A DNA stretch of 64,000 bases, taken from positions 2,294,001-2,358,000 of the forward strand of contig WOAB01000598.1 in NCBI GenBank assembly GCA_027886185.1, written 5' to 3'. The DNA is from Rheum nobile. Its lineage: Eukaryota > Streptophyta > Magnoliopsida > Caryophyllales > Polygonaceae. A program made the position numbers and the translations under genes. The notes beneath the pieces are model-generated. The model did no database searches. It was not told where the DNA came from and saw nothing but the letters and a program-made list of their open reading frames with translations. Shown here in pieces: positions 10,036 through 21,098 of this stretch; within the stretch, counting starts at the first letter, position 1; every line of letters begins with the position of its first letter.

Positions 10036-10190
10036 TAGACCTGGCAAAATATGATCCGACCCGTTCTGACCGAAATTTTCTGGGTCATAACCCGTAAAGT
10101 TGAACCCGAAACCCGTTTTCAATCAAACTCGATGACCCAAAAAAATTTTGGGTCAAAAACGGGTCGGGTCGGGTCAACCCGATGGGTTAA
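10036..10190 (+). repeat. hAT left terminus: 12-bp inverted repeat and GGGTC/GACCC subterminal cluster
   Basis: The perfect terminal repeat is followed by many GACCC, GGGTC and AACCCG motifs, ending in ACGGGTCGGGTCGGGTCAA near 10160-10180. The right end mirrors this composition. Confidence 0.85.
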
Positions 10191-10202
10191 AAAAAAGGCG
10201 AG

Positions 10203-11370
10203 AAAATGAAAAAAAAAAATCAGAGTTCAAGCGCGTTTATTCTTTTCCAATTTCCATTCTTTGATTTCTTTCACAAGTTCGGACTTCAGACGAGTCAAAC
10301 CAACCAAACCCTAAAAAGAAAACCAAGTTCAGATATCAGCGCAGCGTAGCCGCAGCTCATGGCCTCCTGCCTCGCCCCGCCTCGCCCCGTCCAATCTACG
10401 CAGCAGCGCAGCTCATCGCCTCCTGGCTCCTTGTCTCGTCCAATCTGCGCAGCTCGCCTCGTCCAGACCGGCAGCTCCTCGCCTTCACCGGAGGCGACAC
10501 CTTGCCTCTCCTCTTCATTCTAAGTACAAGCTTGAATATAAGCACATCGACCTTTCAAAGGTACTCTTCCTCCTGCACCTCTTCATTCTCATGTATTATA
10601 GATTTACAGTTTTAGCTTACTGAGTTACTAAAGCTGCGGCACCTTGCCTCTCCTATTCTCTTTTTTGCAATTTGCTCGTCTAGGCTTACTGAGTTACTGA
10701 AGCTGCGATGTTGTTTTGAACTTTTGATATTTTATATGCTTAATATCAGTCGAAATCTTTGCTCTTAAAATGCTTGTTGAGTTGTTGGTGGCCTGACGAG
10801 TATAAGGAGCCTTCTTGATATTCTGCTGCAGACTGTAAATGCTCTTCCAGATTAGAAGCTTTGCTTTTAAAATGCTCTCCCGGTCTGTTGTAGACTGTAA
10901 ATGCTCTTCTAGTCGAGATCTTTGCTCTTAAAATACACTGTAAATGCTCTTCTTGGAACAGAAGTAGGCAATCTTTGGATAGCATGTCATGCTCAATGCT
11001 TAATTTGATTAGAAGCTTTAATGTCCTGGAAGTTCTGGAACAGAAGTACACAATTTTTTTTGGAACATAAATACACTGTAAATGCTATTTTTGGGGGGTT
11101 AAGGCTGAATTGACAAAGAATCCAACTTATATGTGAAGGCTATAAGTACTAAAAACCGGTGTGAAAAAGCAATTTGGAATATTATTATGTTCTCTTAGCA
11201 CTGCCTTCAGTTTAAGAGAATGCAATTTGGACTATTATTATGTTCTCTTAACACAAGTCATGTGAATGTTTTGATTTGTTGCTTCAATTTGGACTATTAT
11301 TCTGTTCTCTTAACACAACTCAAATATATAACATTAAAATGTCATACTAAGATATTCCTGCAACTCGAAA
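10203..11370. other. hAT 5' leader region with decayed local repeats
   Basis: A GC-rich leader (about 10340-10500, CCTCGCCCCGCCTCGCC) is followed by AT-rich sequence. Two repeat families are visible. CTGTAAATGCTCTT-type units occur four times between about 10830 and 11090. Units near 11169, 11221 and 11284 share CAATTTGGA(C/A)TATTATT(A/C)TGTTCTCTTA. The function is unknown; these may be leader introns or further subterminal repeats. Confidence 0.5.
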
Positions 11371-12021
11371 ATCCAAAAGAGGAGATCGACCTCCGTTGCC
11401 ATTTCGGACTAGAAGTTCTGCATCCGCATCTGCATCAGGATCCGCATCTGAATCTGCATCCGTAGCCCCATCAGCATCAGCATCATCACCCGCTCCAAAT
11501 TTGGGTATCTAGTCTCATATTTTGACATCATAATTTTTATTAATATGTATCTCAATATTCTTTTTATAATGATGTTTATTTTCTTTTATTTAAGGAGTTC
11601 ATCCCCTTCTGTAGAAACTCAGACTCAGAAAAGAAGTTGGAATACTCCAATTTGGCAACATTATGAAACACACAACGGGAATGAGTTTGATGATCTTGTG
11701 CCACAAGCTATTTGTAAGTATTGCGGTGGTGGACCTATTAAGGCTTATGCTGAAAATGGTACTTCTAATTTCAGAAGGCATTTTGAAACGTGTTCGAGCC
11801 GTCTATGTGGTGCTAAGGGTGAACTTATCTTGGCAAGCGATGGAAAATTGATACGTAAAGTGGATCAAACTTTCTACAAGGATTCCCTTCAGTTTCTAGA
11901 ATGGCAAGAGATATTTTAGCCATTCCGATAACAACTGTGGCATCCGAGTCTGCCTTTAGCATGGGAAGTAGAGTTATAACAAGGTGGAGATATTATCTTC
12001 TTGTAGAAACCGCCGAAGCAC
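11371..12021 (+). pseudogene. hAT transposase, BED zinc finger joined to C-terminal dimerisation segment
   Basis: A Ser/Ala-rich N-terminal stretch (about 11395-11505) precedes an intron of about 90 bases. The next exon reads KRSWNTPIWQHYE, then CKYC at residues C-x2-C and GTSNFRRHFETC, which makes a BED-type zinc finger for DNA binding. After KVDQTFYKDSL (near 11890) the frame jumps to SRMARDILAIPITTVASESAFS. That is the start of the conserved hAT dimerisation domain, with its hallmark SESAFS and a following VETAEAL. The several hundred residues that normally lie between, including the DDE catalytic core, are missing, so there is an internal deletion with a frame change. The coding strand is cut at 12021 by array B. 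A weak start codon near 11339 is followed at once by a stop, so the start is unclear. Confidence 0.85.
12017..12021. other. Left target-site copy of element B
   Basis: AGCAC before the first LTR compares with ATTAC (49305-49309) after the last LTR, 3 of 5 positions. It is an imperfect duplication, but removing the array and one copy restores the hAT reading frame exactly. Confidence 0.5.
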
Positions 12022-12919
12022 TGATGTGACCATGGGTCACCCCTCAAGGACATGCCAAAGTCGGTTCAAAGAAGAGGAAGAAGCAATCGAGCTGCATGGA
12101 TGTGACCAAGGGTCACCTCAGTAAAAGTGCCGTATCTTCTTATTCCCAACTCCGATCACTCTCAAATTTCGAGGAGTGAAACTAGACTTCAAGATCTATC
12201 TCTAGGCGTTGGAATCACTCCATTCCGATCACGGACGGGAGAGAACGAACCTTCTGAAACTAGGCCAGAAACTGTCTCCACGGAAGATGTTTGATTTGTG
12301 TTTTATTGTTATTTTCATTAATTAATTAGCTAGTTAGTTTCTAATTAGTGGCATACGTAGTGGCCTTAGTGGTTTAGCTACGTTAGTGGGTAGTTAATTA
12401 GTATTAATTTACAATTTACGTATTGTTATTTGGCACCTATTTAAAGGTTGCCTAGCATTGTATTTGTAGACTTGAATTGGAGATTAATTAAAAAAAACGT
12501 GAGTGTTTTGTTCATTTCAAGCCTCTTGGACGATGGCTTCAAGGTGTGTGATATCCTTGAGTGCCTTAGTCTTGTTTCGGTGAGTCGTATCCGAAACACC
12601 CTTTGGTGTGTCATATCCGAAGGTGGTTGAGTGTTTATGGTGTGTCATATCCATGAGTGTTCAACCTCGTCTTATGGTTCTTGGTGAGTTGCATCCGAGG
12701 GTCGTGAGACACCTATCCCAAACTCTTCATGAACCTCGTTCATGAGAGTTATATCCATTTCCTTTTTGATTCAAATCTCCATCAAGCCAAAACCCAAAAA
12801 CAACCCAAAACACATTAGAGTGTCGTCTTTGAGAGTCTAGCCAAGAGTTTCCTAAACAACGAGTCTTGGCGCCCTTCGTCTTGTACTGTACGGATCTTGG
12901 CATGTGCTTACGCACAACA
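12022..12919 (+). repeat. First LTR of array B (898 bp)
   Basis: It is 12 bp shorter than the others because it has one copy of the GGTTAGTGGGTA step instead of two. Its tips are TGATGTG and CACAACA. A TATTTAAA box lies at 12439-12446, about halfway, so the part before it is U3 and the part after it is R/U5. Confidence 0.9.
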
Positions 12920-12921
12920 TT

Positions 12922-12933
12922 TGGTATCAGAGC
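12922..12933 (+). other. Primer binding site, initiator tRNA-Met (array B, unit 1)
   Basis: TGGTATCAGAGC begins two bases after the LTR end, as in most plant Ty3/gypsy elements. It recurs in every unit. In units 7, 9, 11, 13 and 26 the last base is T, and in unit 14 it is G. Confidence 0.9.
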
Positions 12934-13240
12934 CATCTCAAGGCGAGGGGATGTTCGTGTGCTCGGAGAGCGCGAGGAAGGCTTAACCTCCACGCCCGCA
13001 CCAAAGGCAAAGGAAAACCGCGCCGCGGCATCTCAGGCAGCGACCGCGACCTCTCAGTAAAATCGTCATAACTTTTTCTTCCCTGATCCAATTTCTCTCC
13101 AATTTCGAGGACATAAACTAGACTTCATTATCTAACGACTGTCACCGGAATCATCCAATTTGGAATTCGGATCAAGGAGAAAGACCCTGTTGAAGTCAGG
13201 ACGATTTTCTGGGAAGTTGCTGTCGGCCCTGTTGTGCTCA
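12934..13240 (+). other. Leader and junction region of the internal segment (unit 1)
   Basis: A short open frame starts at the ATG at 12951 (MFVCSESARKA) and stops at once in most units. In units 27 and 28 a T-to-C change removes that stop and extends it to about 74 residues. No gag domain is recognised. About 150 bases of this region resemble a diverged stretch of the LTR. The gag and most of pol are missing between here and the C-terminal codons. Confidence 0.6.
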
Positions 13241-13309
13241 CTCCTCGATTTTCTGGCAAGCAAAGACAACGAAGATTCGAGGACGAATCTTTCTTAAAGG
13301 AGGGGAGGA
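13241..13309 (+). pseudogene. C-terminal remnant of gypsy-type polyprotein and polypurine tract (unit 1)
   Basis: The frame ...FSGKQRQRRFEDESFLKEGRMM then stops within the start of the next LTR. The R-F-E-D-E-S-F-x-x-E-G-R ending before an AAAGGAGGGGAGGA purine tract is typical of plant Ty3/gypsy (chromovirus-like) polyproteins. This gives orientation and ancestry. The same remnant sits before every later LTR. Confidence 0.7.
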
Positions 13310-14609
13310 TGATGTGACCATGGGTCACCCCTCAAGGACATGCCAAAGTCGGTTCAATGAAGAGGAAGAAACAATCGAGCTGCATGGATGTGACCATGGG
13401 TCACCTCAGTAAAAGTGCCGTATCTTCTTATTCCCAACTCCGATCACTCTCAAATTTTGAGGAGTGAAACTAGACTTCAAGATCCATCTATGGGCATTGG
13501 AATCACTCCATTCCGATCACGGACGGGAGAGAACGAACCTTCTGAAACTAGGCCAGAAACTGTCTCCGCGAAAGATGTTTGATTTGTGTTTTATTGTTAT
13601 TTTCATTAATTAATTAGCTAGTTAGTTTCTAATTAGTGACATACGTAGTGGCCTTAGTGGTTTAGCTACGTTATTGTGTAGGTTAGTGGGTAGTTAATTA
13701 GTATTAATTTACAATTTACGTATTGTTATTTGGCATCTATTTAAAGGTTGCCTAGCATTGTATTTATAGAGTTGAATTAGAGATTAATTAAAAAAAACGT
13801 GAGTGTTTTGTTCATTTCAAGCCTCTTGGACGATGGCTTCAAGGTGTGTGATATCCTTGAGTGCCTTAGTCTTGTTTCGGTGAGTCGTATCCGAAACACC
13901 GTTTGGTGTGTCATATCCGAAGGTGGTTGGGTGTTTATGGTATGTCATATCCATCAGTGTTCAACCTCGTCTAATGGTTCTTGGTGAGTTGCATCCGCGT
14001 GTCGTGAGACACCTATCCCAAACTTTTCATGAACCTCGTTCATGAGAGTTATATCCATTTCCTTTTTGAGTCAAATCTCCATCAAGCCAAAACCCAAAAA
14101 CAACCCAAAACACATTAGAGTGTCGTCTTTGAGAGTCTAGCCAAGAGTTTCCTAAACAACGAGTCTTGGCGCCCTTCGTCTTGTACTGTACGGATCTTGA
14201 CATGTGCTTACGCACAACATTTGGTATCAGAGCCATCTCAAGGCGAGGGGATGTTCGTGTGCTCGGAGAGCGCGAGGAAGGCTTAACAGCCATGCCCGCA
14301 CCAAAGGCAAAGGAAAACCGCGCCGCGGCATCTCAGGCAACGACCGTGACCTCTAAGTAAAATCGTCATAACTTTTGCTTCCCTGATCCAATTGCTCTCC
14401 AATTTCGAGGACAGAAACTAGACTTCATTATCTAACTACTGTCGCCGGAATCATCCAATTTGGAATTCGGAGCAAGGAGAACGACCCTGTTGAAGTCAGG
14501 ATGATTTTTTGGGAAGTTGTTGTCGGCCCTGTTGTGCTCACTCCTCAATTTTCTGGCAAGCAAAGACAACGAAGATTCGAGGACGAATCTTTCTTAAAGA
14601 AGGGGAGGA
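13310..14609 (+). repeat. Array B unit 2
   Basis: LTR 13310-14219 and internal 14220-14609. The leader ends GACCGTGACCTCTAAGTAA, a variant shared with units 24 and 26. Confidence 0.9.
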
Positions 14610-15909
14610 TGATGTGACCATGGTTCACCCCTCAAGGACATGCCATAGTCGGTTCAATGAACAAGAAGAAGCAATCGAGCTACATGGATGTGACCATGGG
14701 TCACCTCAGTAAAAGTGCCGTATCTTCTTATTCCCAACTCCGATCACTCTCAAATTTTGAGGAGTGAAACTAGACTTCAAGATATATCTATGGGCGTTTG
14801 ACTCACTCCATTCCGATCACGGACGGGAGAGAAAGAACCTTCTGAAACTAGGCGAGAAACTGTCTCCGCGGAAGATGTTTGATTTGTGTTTTATTGTTAT
14901 TTTCATTAATTAACTAGCTAGTTAGTTTCTAATTAGTGACATACGTAGTGGCCTTAGTGGTTTAGCTACGTTAGTGGGTAGGTTAGTGGGTAGTTAATTA
15001 GTATTAATTTACAATTTACGTATTGTTATTTGACATCTATTTAAAGGTTGCCTAGCATTGTATTTGTAGACTTGAATTGGAGATTAATTAAAAAAAAAGT
15101 GAGTGTTTTGTTCATTTCAAGCCTCTTGGACGATGGCTTCAAGGTGTGTGATATCCTTGAGTGCCTTAGTCTTGTTTCGGTGAGTCGTATCCGAAACACC
15201 CTTTGGTGTGTCATATCCGAAGGTGGTTGGGTGTTTATGGTGTGTCATATCCATGAATGTTCAACCTCGTCTAATGGTTCTTGGTGAGTTGCATCCGAGG
15301 GTCGTGAGACACCTATCCCAAACTCTTCATGAACCTCGTTCATGAGAGTTATATCCATTTCCTTTTTGAGTCAAATCTCCATCAAGCCAAAACCCAAAAA
15401 CAACCCAAAACACATTAGAGTGTCGTCTTTGAGAGTCTAGCCAAGAGTTTCCTAAACAACGAGTCTTGGCGCCCTTCGTCTTGTACTGTACGGATCTTGG
15501 CATGTGCTTACGCACAACATTTGGTATCAGAGCCATCTCAAGGCGAGGGGATGTTCGTGTGCTCGGAGAGCGCGAGGAAGGCTTAACCGCCACGCCCGCA
15601 CCAAAGGCAAAGGAAAACCGCGCCGCGGCATCTCAGGCAGCGACCGCGACCTCTCAGTAAAATCGTCATAACTTTTTCTTCCCTGATCCAATTGCTCTCC
15701 AATTTCGAGGACAGAAACGAGACTTCATTATCTAACTACTGTCGCCAGAATAATCCAATTTGGAATTCGGAGCAAGGAGAACGACCCAGTTGAAGTCAGG
15801 ACGATTTTCTGGGAAGTTGCTGTCGGCCCTGTTGTGCTCACTCCTCGATTTTCTGGCAAGCAAAGACAACGAAGATTCGAGGACGAATCTTTATTAAAGG
15901 AGGGGAGGA
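14610..15909 (+). repeat. Array B unit 3
   Basis: The first palindrome of the LTR is broken (GTGACCATGGTTCAC). Confidence 0.9.
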
Positions 15910-17199
15910 TGATGTGACCATGGGTCACCCCTCAAGGACATGCCGAAGTCGGTTCAATGAAGAGGAATAAGCAATCGAGCTGCATGGATGTGACCATGGG
16001 TCACCTCAGTAAAAGTGTCGTATCTTCTTATTCCCAACTCCGATCACTCTCAAATTTTGAGGAGTGAAACTAGATTTCAAGATATATCTATGGGCGTTGG
16101 AATCACTCCATTCCGATCACGGACGGGCCTTCTGAAACTAGGCAAGAAACTGTCTCCGCGGAAGATGTTTGATTTGTGTTTTATTGTTATTTTCATTAAT
16201 TAATTAGCTAGTTAGTTTCTAATTAGTGACATACGTAGTGGCCTTAGTGGTTTAGCTACGTTAGTGGGTAGGTTAGTGGGTAGTTAATTAGTATTAATTT
16301 ACAATTTACGTATTGTTATTTGACATCTATTTAAAGGTTGCCTAGCATTGTATTTGTAGACTTGAATTGGAGATTAATTAAAAAAAACGTGAGTGTTTTG
16401 TTCATTTCAAGCCTCTTGGACGATGGCTTCAAGGTGTGTGATATCCTTGAGTGCCTTAGTCTTGTTTCGGTGAGTCGTATCCGAAACACCCATTGGTGTG
16501 TCATATCCGAAGGTGGTTGGGTGTTTATGGTGTGTCATATCCATGAGTGTTCAACCTCGTCTCATGGTTCTTGGTGAGTTGCATCCGAGGGTCGTGAGAC
16601 ACCTATCCCAAACTCTTCATGAACCTCGTTCATGAGAGTTATATCCATTTCCTTTTTGAGTCAAATCTCCATCAAGCCAAAACCCAAAAACAACCCAAAA
16701 CACATTAGAGTGTCGTCTTTGAGAGTCTAGCCAAAAGTTTCCTAAACAACGAGTCTTGGCGCCCTTCGTCTTGTACTGTACGGATCTTGGCATGTGCGTA
16801 TGCACAACATTTGGTATCAGAGCCATCTCAAGGCGAGGGGATGTTCGTGTGCTCGGAGAGCGCGATGAAGGCTTAACCGCCACGCCCGCACCAAAGGCAA
16901 AGGAAAACCGCGCCGCGGCATCTCAGGCAGCGACCGCGACCTCTCAGTAAAATCGTCATAACTTTTTTTTCCCTGATCCAATTGCTCTCCAATTTCGAGG
17001 ACAGAAACTAGACTTCATTATCTAACTACTGTCGCCGGAATCATCCAATTTGGAATTCGGAGCAAGGAGAACGATCCTGTTTAAGTCAGGACGATTTTCT
17101 GGGAAGTTGTTGTCGGCCCTGTTGTGCTCACTCCTCGATTTTCTGGCAAGCAAAGACAACGAAGATTCGAGGACGAATCTTTCTTAAAGGAGGGGAGGA
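15910..17199 (+). repeat. Array B unit 4
   Basis: 1290 bp long: the LTR lacks AGAGAACGAA after CGGACGGG (near 16127). The LTR end reads GTGCGTATGCACAACA, shared with units 5 and 19. Confidence 0.9.
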
Positions 17200-18499
17200 T
17201 GATGTGACCATGGGTCACCCCTCAAGGACATGCCGAAGTCGGTTCAATGAAGAGGAAGAAGCAATCGAGCTGCATGGATGTGACCATGGGTCACCTCAGT
17301 AAAAGTGCCGTATCTTCTTATTCCCAACTCCGATCACTCTCACATTTTGAGGAGTGAAACTAGACTTCAAGATATATCTATGGGCGTTGGAATCACTCCA
17401 TTCCGATCACGGACGGGAGAGAACGTACCTTCTGAAACTAGGCCAGAAACTGTCTCCGCGGAAGATGTTTGATTTGTGTTTTATTGTTATTTTCATTAAT
17501 TAATTAGCTAGTTAGTTTCTAATTAGTGACATACGTAGTGGCCTTAGTGGTTTAGCTACGTTAGTGGGTAGGTTAGTGGGTAGTTAATTAGTATTAATTT
17601 ACAATTTACGTATTGTTATTTGACATCTATTTAAAGGTTGCCTAGCATTGTATTTGTAGACTTGAATTGGAGATTAATTAAAAAAAACGTGAGTGTTTTG
17701 TTCATTTCAAGCCTCTTGGACGATGGCTTCAAGGTGTGTGATATCCTTGAGTGCCTTAGTCTTGTTTCGGTGAGTCGTATCCGAAACACCCTTTGGTGTG
17801 TCATATCCGAAGGTGGTTGAGTGTTTATGGTGTGTCATATCCATGAGTGTTCAACCTCGTCTCATGGTTCTTGGTGAGTTGCATCCGAGGGTCGTGAGAC
17901 ACCTATCCCAAACTCTTCATGAACCTCGTTCATGAGAGTTATATCCATTTCCTTTTTGAGTCAAATCTCCATCAAGCCAAAACCCAAAAACAACCCAAAA
18001 CACATTAGAGTGTCGTCTTTGAGAGTCTAGCCAAAAGTTTCCTAAACAACGAGTCTTGGCGCCCTTCGTCTTGTACTGTACGGATCTTGGCATGTGCGTA
18101 TGCACAACATTTGGTATCAGAGCCATCTCAAGGTGAGGGGATGTTCGTGTGCTCGGAGAGCGCGATGAAGGCTTAACCGCCACGCCCGCACCAAAGGCAA
18201 AGGAAAACCGCGCCGCGGCATCTCAGGCAGCGACCGCGACCTCTCAGTAAAATCGTCATAACTTTTTTTTCCCTGATCCAATTGCTCTCCAATTTCGAGG
18301 ACAGAAACTAGACTTCATTATCTAACTACTTTCGCCGGAATCATCCAATTTGGAATTCGGAGCAAGGAGAACGACCCTGTTTAAGTCAGGACGATTTTCT
18401 GGGAAGTTGTTGTCGGCCCTGTTGTGCTCACTCCTCGATTTTCTGGCAAGCAAAGACAACGAAGATTCGAGGACGAATCTTTCTTAAAGGAGGGGAGGA
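17200..18499 (+). repeat. Array B unit 5
   Basis: Close to unit 4 at the LTR end. Private change CAAGGTGAGG in the leader. Confidence 0.9.
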
Positions 18500-19798
18500 T
18501 GATGTGACCATGGGTCACCCCTCAAGGACATGCCGAAGTCGGTTCAATGAAGAGGAAGAAGCAATCGAACTGCATGGATGTGACCATGGGTCACCTCAGT
18601 AAAAGTGCCGTATCTTCTTATTCCCAACTCCGATCACTCTCACATTTTGAGGAGTGAAACTAGACTTCAAGATATATCTATGGGCGTTGGAATCACTCCA
18701 TTCCGATCACGGACGGGAGAGAACGTACCTTCTGAAACTAGGCCAGAAACTGTCTCCGCGGAAGATGTTTGATTTGTGTTTTATTGTTATTTTCATTAAT
18801 TAATTAGCTAGTTAGTTTCTAATTAGTGACATACGTAGTGGCCTTAGTGGTTTAGCTACGTTAGTGGGTAGGTTAGTGGGTAGTTAATTAGTATTAATTT
18901 ACAATTTACGTATTGTTATTTGACATCTATTTAAAGGTTGCCTAGCATTGTATTTGTAGACTTGAATTGGAGATTAATTAAAAAAACATGAGTGTTTTGT
19001 TCATTTCAAGCCTCTTGGACGATGGCTTCATGGTGTGTGATATCCTTGAGTGCCTTAGTCTTGTTTCGGTGAGTCGTATCCGAAACACCCATTGGTGTGT
19101 CATATCCGAAGGTGGTTGGGTGTTTATGGTGTGTCATATCCATGAGTGTTCAACCTCGTCTCATGGTTCTTGGTGAGTTGCATCCGAGGGTCGTGAGACA
19201 CCTATCCCAAACTCTTCATGAACCTCGTTCATGAGAGTTATATCCATTTCCTTTTTGAGTCAAATCTCCATCAAGCCAAAACCCAAAAACAACCCAAAAC
19301 ACATTAGAGTGTCGTCTTTGAGAGTCTAGCCAAGAGTTTCCTAAACAACGAGTCTTGGCGCCCTTCGTCTTGTACTGTACGGATCTTGGCATGTGCTTAT
19401 GCACAACATTTGGTATCAGAGCCATCTCAAGGCGAGGGGATGTTTGTGTGCTCGGAGAGCGCGATGAAGGCTTAACCGCCACGCCCGCACTAAAGGCAAA
19501 GGAAAACCGCGCCGCGGCATCTCAGGCAGCGACCGCGACCTCTCAGTAAAATCGTCATAACTTTTTCTTCCCTGATCCAATTGCTCTCCAATTTCGAGGA
19601 CAGAAACCAGACTTCATTATCTAACTACTGTCGCCGGAATCATCCAATTTGGAATTCGGAGCAAGGAGAACGACCATGTTGAAGTCAGGACGATTTTCTG
19701 GGAAGTTGTTGTCGGCCCTGTTGTGCTCATTCCTCGATTTTCTGGCAAGAAAAGACAACGAAGATTCGAGGACGAATCTTTCTTAAAGGAGGGGAGGA
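18500..19798 (+). repeat. Array B unit 6 (dimer block, type A)
   Basis: Leader GAGCCATCTC, LTR end GTGCTTATGCACAACA, CACTAAAGG in the leader. First unit of the alternating block. Confidence 0.9.
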
Positions 19799-21098
19799 TG
19801 ATGTGACCATGGGTCACCCCTCAAGGACATGCCGAAGTCGGTTCAATGAAGAGAAAGAAGCAATCGAGCTGCATGGATGTGACCATGGGTCACCTCAGTA
19901 AAAGTGCCGTATCTTCTTATTCCCAACTCCGATCACTCTCACATTTTGAGGAGTGAAACTAGACTTCAAGATATATCTATGGGCGTTGGAATCACTCCAT
20001 TCCGATCACGGACGGGAGAGAACGAACCCTCTGAAACTAGGCCAGAAACTGTCTCCGCGGAAGATGTTTGATTTGTGTTTTATTGTTATTTTCATTAATT
20101 AATTAGCTAGTTAGTTTCTAATTAGTGACATACGTAGTGGCCTTAGTGGTTTAGCTACGTTAGTGGGTAGGTTAGTGGGTATTTAATTAGTATTAATTTA
20201 CAATTTACGTATTGTTATTTGACATCTATTTAAAGGTTGCCTAGCATTGTATTTGTAGACTTGAATTGGAGATTAATTAAAAAAAACGTGAGTGTTTTGT
20301 TCATTTCAAGCCTCTTGGACGGTGGCTTCAAGGTGTGTGATATCCTTGAGTGTCTTAGTCTTGTTTCGGTGAGTCGTATCCGAAACACCCTTTGGTGTGT
20401 CATATCCGAAGGTGGTTGGGTGTTTATGGTGTGTCATATCCATGAGTGTTCAACCTCGTCTCATGGTTCTTGGTGAGTTGCATCCGAGGGTCGTGAGACA
20501 CCTATCCCAAACTCTTCATGAACCTCGTTCATGAGAGTTATATCCATTTCCTTTTTGAGTCAAATCTCCATCAAGCCAAAACCCAAAAACAACCCAAAAC
20601 ACATTAGAGTGTCGTCTTTGAGAGTCTAGCCAAAAGTTTCCTAAACAACGAGTCTTGGCGCCCTTCGTCTTGTACTGTACGGATCTTGGCATGTGCTTAT
20701 GCACAACATTTGGTATCAGAGTCATCTCAAGGCGAGGGGATGTTTGTGTGCTCGGAGAGCGCGATGAAGGCTTAACCGCCACGCCCGCACTAAAGGCAAA
20801 GGAAAACCGCGCCGCGGCATCTCAGGCAGCGACCGCGACCTCTCAGTAAAATCGTCATAACTTTTTCTTCCCTGATCCAATTGCTCTCAAATTTCGAGGA
20901 CAGAAACTAGACTTCATTATCTAACTACTGTCGCCGGAATCATCCAATTTGGAATTCGGAGCAAGGAGAACGACCATGTTGAAGTCAGGACGATTTTCTG
21001 GGAAGTTGTTGTCGCCCCTGTTGTGCTCACTCCTCGATTTTCTGGCAAGAAAAGACAACGAAGATTCGAGGACGAATCTTTCTTAAAGGAGGGGAGGA
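19799..21098 (+). repeat. Array B unit 7 (type B)
   Basis: The primer site ends GAGTC and the internal segment has TTGTCGCCCCTG, the two marks of type B. The LTR has GGACGGTGG. Confidence 0.9.

Larger units (their letters stand above)
12022..13309 (+). repeat. Array B unit 1
   Basis: LTR 12022-12919 and internal 12920-13309. It is the most left-hand unit, with several private changes and the 12-bp shorter LTR. Confidence 0.9.
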
